Of a stretch of DNA of 64,000 nt, positions 61,816 through 64,000 are shown piece after piece. The translations under genes were made by a program, and so were the position numbers. The DNA comes from Paenibacillus ginsengihumi DSM 21568 (GTDB taxonomy: Bacteria > Bacillota > Bacilli > Paenibacillales > NBRC-103111). The stretch is from the NCBI RefSeq assembly GCF_000380965.1, contig NZ_KB905556.1, positions 1 through 64,000 of the forward strand, written 5' to 3'. Positions within the stretch are counted from its first letter, which is position 1. The number at the start of each line of letters is the position of its first letter. Below the pieces are notes generated by a model. The model searched no databases and was not told where the DNA came from. It saw only the letters and a list, made by a program, of their open reading frames with translations.

Positions 61816-63651
61816 TCAGTCCAGACGGATGCCTTCCAGGCTGGCTCCCTTGGCGAAGAACCGCTCGATGCGCCGCTCGACCTCCGGGTCGGGCACGAGC
61901 GGCGGCGCGTGATGCGGCTTCGCGCGGGCGTCGATGATCACGTTATCGCACGCCCAATGCTTGTGCTCAAAGCCGCTGTTCACGCCGTAGATATCGTGCG
62001 ACGGATTGCTGCGGGTGAAGGTCACCCACAGGAAATTGGCGATCGACGCGCTGACGAACGAGCTGTTGTCGCACAGGACGATCATCGGGCACGACGGCAT
62101 CGGCCCTCTCTCGGCGATCATCCGACACAGCCCGTCCAGCTCGCGCTCCGCACTCGCGTAATCGGCGAACGCCGGGCCCTCGATGGCGACAACGCCCGGC
62201 AAAATCATGCGGGCGCCCGCATAGCCGCGCAGCTCCTTCAGGTTAGACGGAACCTCCGTGCACAGCTCTCTTTTGCGCTCGCCGCATACGGCGAACACGA
62301 CCTTGCTGCCGGTATTCAGGCCGGTGCCGGAATAATCGAGCGTATCGATCGTCGTCTTCGTATAAAAATGAATGTCCCGGCGCAGATCGATCCGCTCCAG
62401 CATGTAGGCCAAAAATTCCGCTTCGCGATGCGTGTCCAGCGGCTCGTCTTCCTCCGCCGCGATGAACAAATATTTGGCCAGGCTAAGCTGGCCCGTGCCG
62501 AGAATCCGGTTCGCCAGCGTCAGCAGCTCGGCAGGCTGCCTCACCGGCTGGTAAGGCGTATAGCGTTCGCTGCCGACGGCAAACAGGAGCGGATGCACGC
62601 CCGCCGCGTCGACGGCATGAACCTCCTTGACGCCGGGGATCTCCTGCTTGACCGCATCGCCCGTCAGCTCGTGAATAATTTCCCCGAAGGCGGTGTCCTC
62701 CTGGGGCGGACGGCCGACGACGGTAAACGGCCAGATGGCGTTCGGCTTCGCGTACACCTTGTGCACCCGCATCACCGGGAACGGGTGCGTCAGGCTGTAA
62801 TAGCCGAGATGATCGCCGAACGGGCCTTCCGGCTTCGTCTCGCCCGGATAGATGTCCCCGGTAATGACGAAATCGGCATCGAGACTGATGCAGTAGCCGT
62901 CCGCGTACGTATAGCGGAAGCGGCGGCCGGCGAGCAGGCCGGCGAACGTCAGCTCGCTTAAGCCCTCCGGCAGCGGCATGACAGCCGCAAGCGTATGGGC
63001 CGGCGGGCCGCCGACGAAGATGCTCACCTTCAGCGGCTCCCCCCGCCTCGTCGCCTTGGCCTGATGAATGCCGATTCCGCGATGAATTTGATAATGAAGG
63101 CCGATTTCCCGATCCGGGACGTACTCGTTGCCGCTGAGCTGAATCCGGTACATCCCCAGGTTCGCCTTCATCAGGCCAGGCTTGTCCGGGTCCTCGGAAT
63201 ACACCTGGGGCAGCGTAATGAAGGCGCCGCCGTCGCCGGGCCAATGATGGATGTGCGGCAGATCGGAGATGGCGATCTCCTGAGCAAACGGCTGGCTCGG
63301 CGTCTCCTTGACGGGCAGCGCTTTCCACGCTGCCAGCGCGCTGCCGGCATGGGCCAGCGGATTTTTGAGCGCCTTCATCGGATCGCTGCGCAGGGCGATG
63401 ACATCCCGCACCGCCTCCCACGTATGGCGGAACACAAATTTGCTGCGCTCCGTCGTGCCGAACAGATTGGAGACGGCGCGGAATTTCGAGCCCTTCACAT
63501 TCTCGAACAGCAGGGCGGGACCGCCCGCCGCATGGACCTTCAAGTGGATGGCCGCCATCTCGAGAAAAGGGTCCACCTCTTCGCGCACGCGCACCAGCTG
63601 CCCGTGCTGCTCCAGATCCTGGATGCATTGTTCCAGATTGCGATACGTCAT
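61816..63651 (-). CDS. UbiD-family decarboxylase
   Basis: 611 aa from the ATG of MTYRNLEQCI (GAGGGG 7 nt upstream); a longer frame upstream has no RBS. A prenylated-FMN-dependent (de)carboxylase of the UbiD superfamily: NLFGTTERSKFVF, the metal/cofactor region (HIHHWPGDGGAFITLPQVYSEDP, NLGMYRIQLSGNEYVPDREIGLHYQIHRGIG) and the motif GETKPEGPFGDHLGYYSLTHPFPVMRVHKVY are recognisable. It is about 100 residues longer than E. coli UbiD, as usual for Firmicute members. No UbiX flavin prenyltransferase is in the window. Substrate unknown; a menaquinone or aromatic-acid role is only by family. Confidence 0.93.
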   Translation of the reverse strand: MTYRNLEQCIQDLEQHGQLVRVREEVDPFLEMAAIHLKVHAAGGPALLFENVKGSKFRAVSNLFGTTERSKFVFRHTWEAVRDVIALRSDPMKALKNPLAHAGSALAAWKALPVKETPSQPFAQEIAISDLPHIHHWPGDGGAFITLPQVYSEDPDKPGLMKANLGMYRIQLSGNEYVPDREIGLHYQIHRGIGIHQAKATRRGEPLKVSIFVGGPPAHTLAAVMPLPEGLSELTFAGLLAGRRFRYTYADGYCISLDADFVITGDIYPGETKPEGPFGDHLGYYSLTHPFPVMRVHKVYAKPNAIWPFTVVGRPPQEDTAFGEIIHELTGDAVKQEIPGVKEVHAVDAAGVHPLLFAVGSERYTPYQPVRQPAELLTLANRILGTGQLSLAKYLFIAAEEDEPLDTHREAEFLAYMLERIDLRRDIHFYTKTTIDTLDYSGTGLNTGSKVVFAVCGERKRELCTEVPSNLKELRGYAGARMILPGVVAIEGPAFADYASAERELDGLCRMIAERGPMPSCPMIVLCDNSSFVSASIANFLWVTFTRSNPSHDIYGVNSGFEHKHWACDNVIIDARAKPHHAPPLVPDPEVERRIERFFAKGASLEGIRLD

Positions 63652-63803
63652 GTCACGACCCCTCGCTCTATTTATTCTGCGTTCCCATGCTCTCAGTCTA
63701 CAACTTTGCGGCAGCTTGTACAAATGCCGGTTTCTTCTCCCTTGTAAGCAATGCCAGCAACGGGAAGAGGCAGCAGGAAGCCTCGCCCGCAACCGCTGCT
63801 TTC

Positions 63804-64000
63804 CTAGCGGCATGATCCTTCGTCGCTTACCGCGCCGGTCTCTATGAATTCGTACAAAAAGGATTCGCCGTTGCGGTAGAATCGCGGATCGAATACGCCC
63901 AGGCGCTCGCCGTCGCTGACGACGACGACGAACGGCGACCATTCGACAAGCGTTCGGGCCCGCGGATTGGCGGCGAACAGCGGCTCCAGATCGGCATCCT
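63804..64000 (-). CDS. C-terminal part of an unidentified protein, cut by the window edge
   Basis: An open minus-strand frame runs from the window end to a TAG at 63804-63806, giving 65 residues of C-terminus (DADLEPLFAANPRARTLVEW..., VVVVSDGERLGVFDPRFYRN..., ending GAVSDEGSCR). Codon use and GC phase look coding. It lies upstream of ubiD on the same strand, 150 bp away. I do not recognise the family. Confidence 0.55.
   Translation of the reverse strand, partial: DADLEPLFAANPRARTLVEWSPFVVVVSDGERLGVFDPRFYRNGESFLYEFIETGAVSDEGSCR

Overview
The window looks like chromosome from a GC-rich, endospore-forming Paenibacillaceae bacterium (Paenibacillus, Cohnella or Thermobacillus type). Pointers are an alpha/beta-type small acid-soluble spore protein with a good sigma-G promoter, SLH-domain surface proteins, EcsAB, a guanine-riboswitch-controlled xpt-pbuX pair, a CD3324-family and a CBO0543-family protein, strong AGGAGG-type ribosome binding sites, and frequent TTG/GTG starts. 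The genus is inferred; no rRNA or marker gene fixes it.

Layout. 0-7 kb: orphan sporulation-type histidine kinase, tandem class II aldolase, CBO0543 membrane protein, and a GAF-like membrane protein with a small partner. 7-8.7 kb: tRNA-Gly(CCC), then a gene-free repeat island with an orphan sigma-A promoter. 8.7-19 kb: glycolipid glycosyltransferase, aldo/keto reductase, MFS transporter, GGDEF-EAL protein, a nikR-DUF2203-copCD operon and a membrane chemoreceptor. 19-26.5 kb: repeat-rich stretch holding pxpA, a CD3324-family gene, possible micropeptides, pxpB-pxpC with an esterase, and a 5.5-copy 89-bp tandem array. 26.4-32 kb: guanine riboswitch, xpt, pbuX, a solitary PhnD-like lipoprotein and an ABC-2 exporter. 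32-38 kb: anaerobic fermentation cluster adhE-pflB-pflA. 38-46 kb: Rpn-family nuclease with an in-frame 12-bp minisatellite, coiled-coil lipoprotein, ecsAB, an oxidoreductase/AraC divergent pair, a third repeat island and an alpha/beta hydrolase. 46-56 kb: SLH-PrcB protein, ribose-type ABC importer, PadR plus a SEDS-family (FtsW/RodA) protein with a HAAS-like prefix, M29 aminopeptidase, spore SASP. 56-64 kb: polar amino acid ABC importer operon, SLH-CAP protein, UbiD decarboxylase and a gene cut by the window edge.

The genes are ordinary Firmicute functions. The most unusual material lies between them: at least six families of interspersed palindromic repeats (named R1-R6 here, my own labels), shared between islands in both orientations. 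R1 has two hairpins whose apical stems differ in sequence between copies but still pair, as expected if a folded RNA or single-strand DNA structure is selected. At 25.55-26.05 kb R1 has become a tandem array. No CRISPR array, prophage, rRNA operon or intact insertion sequence was seen.
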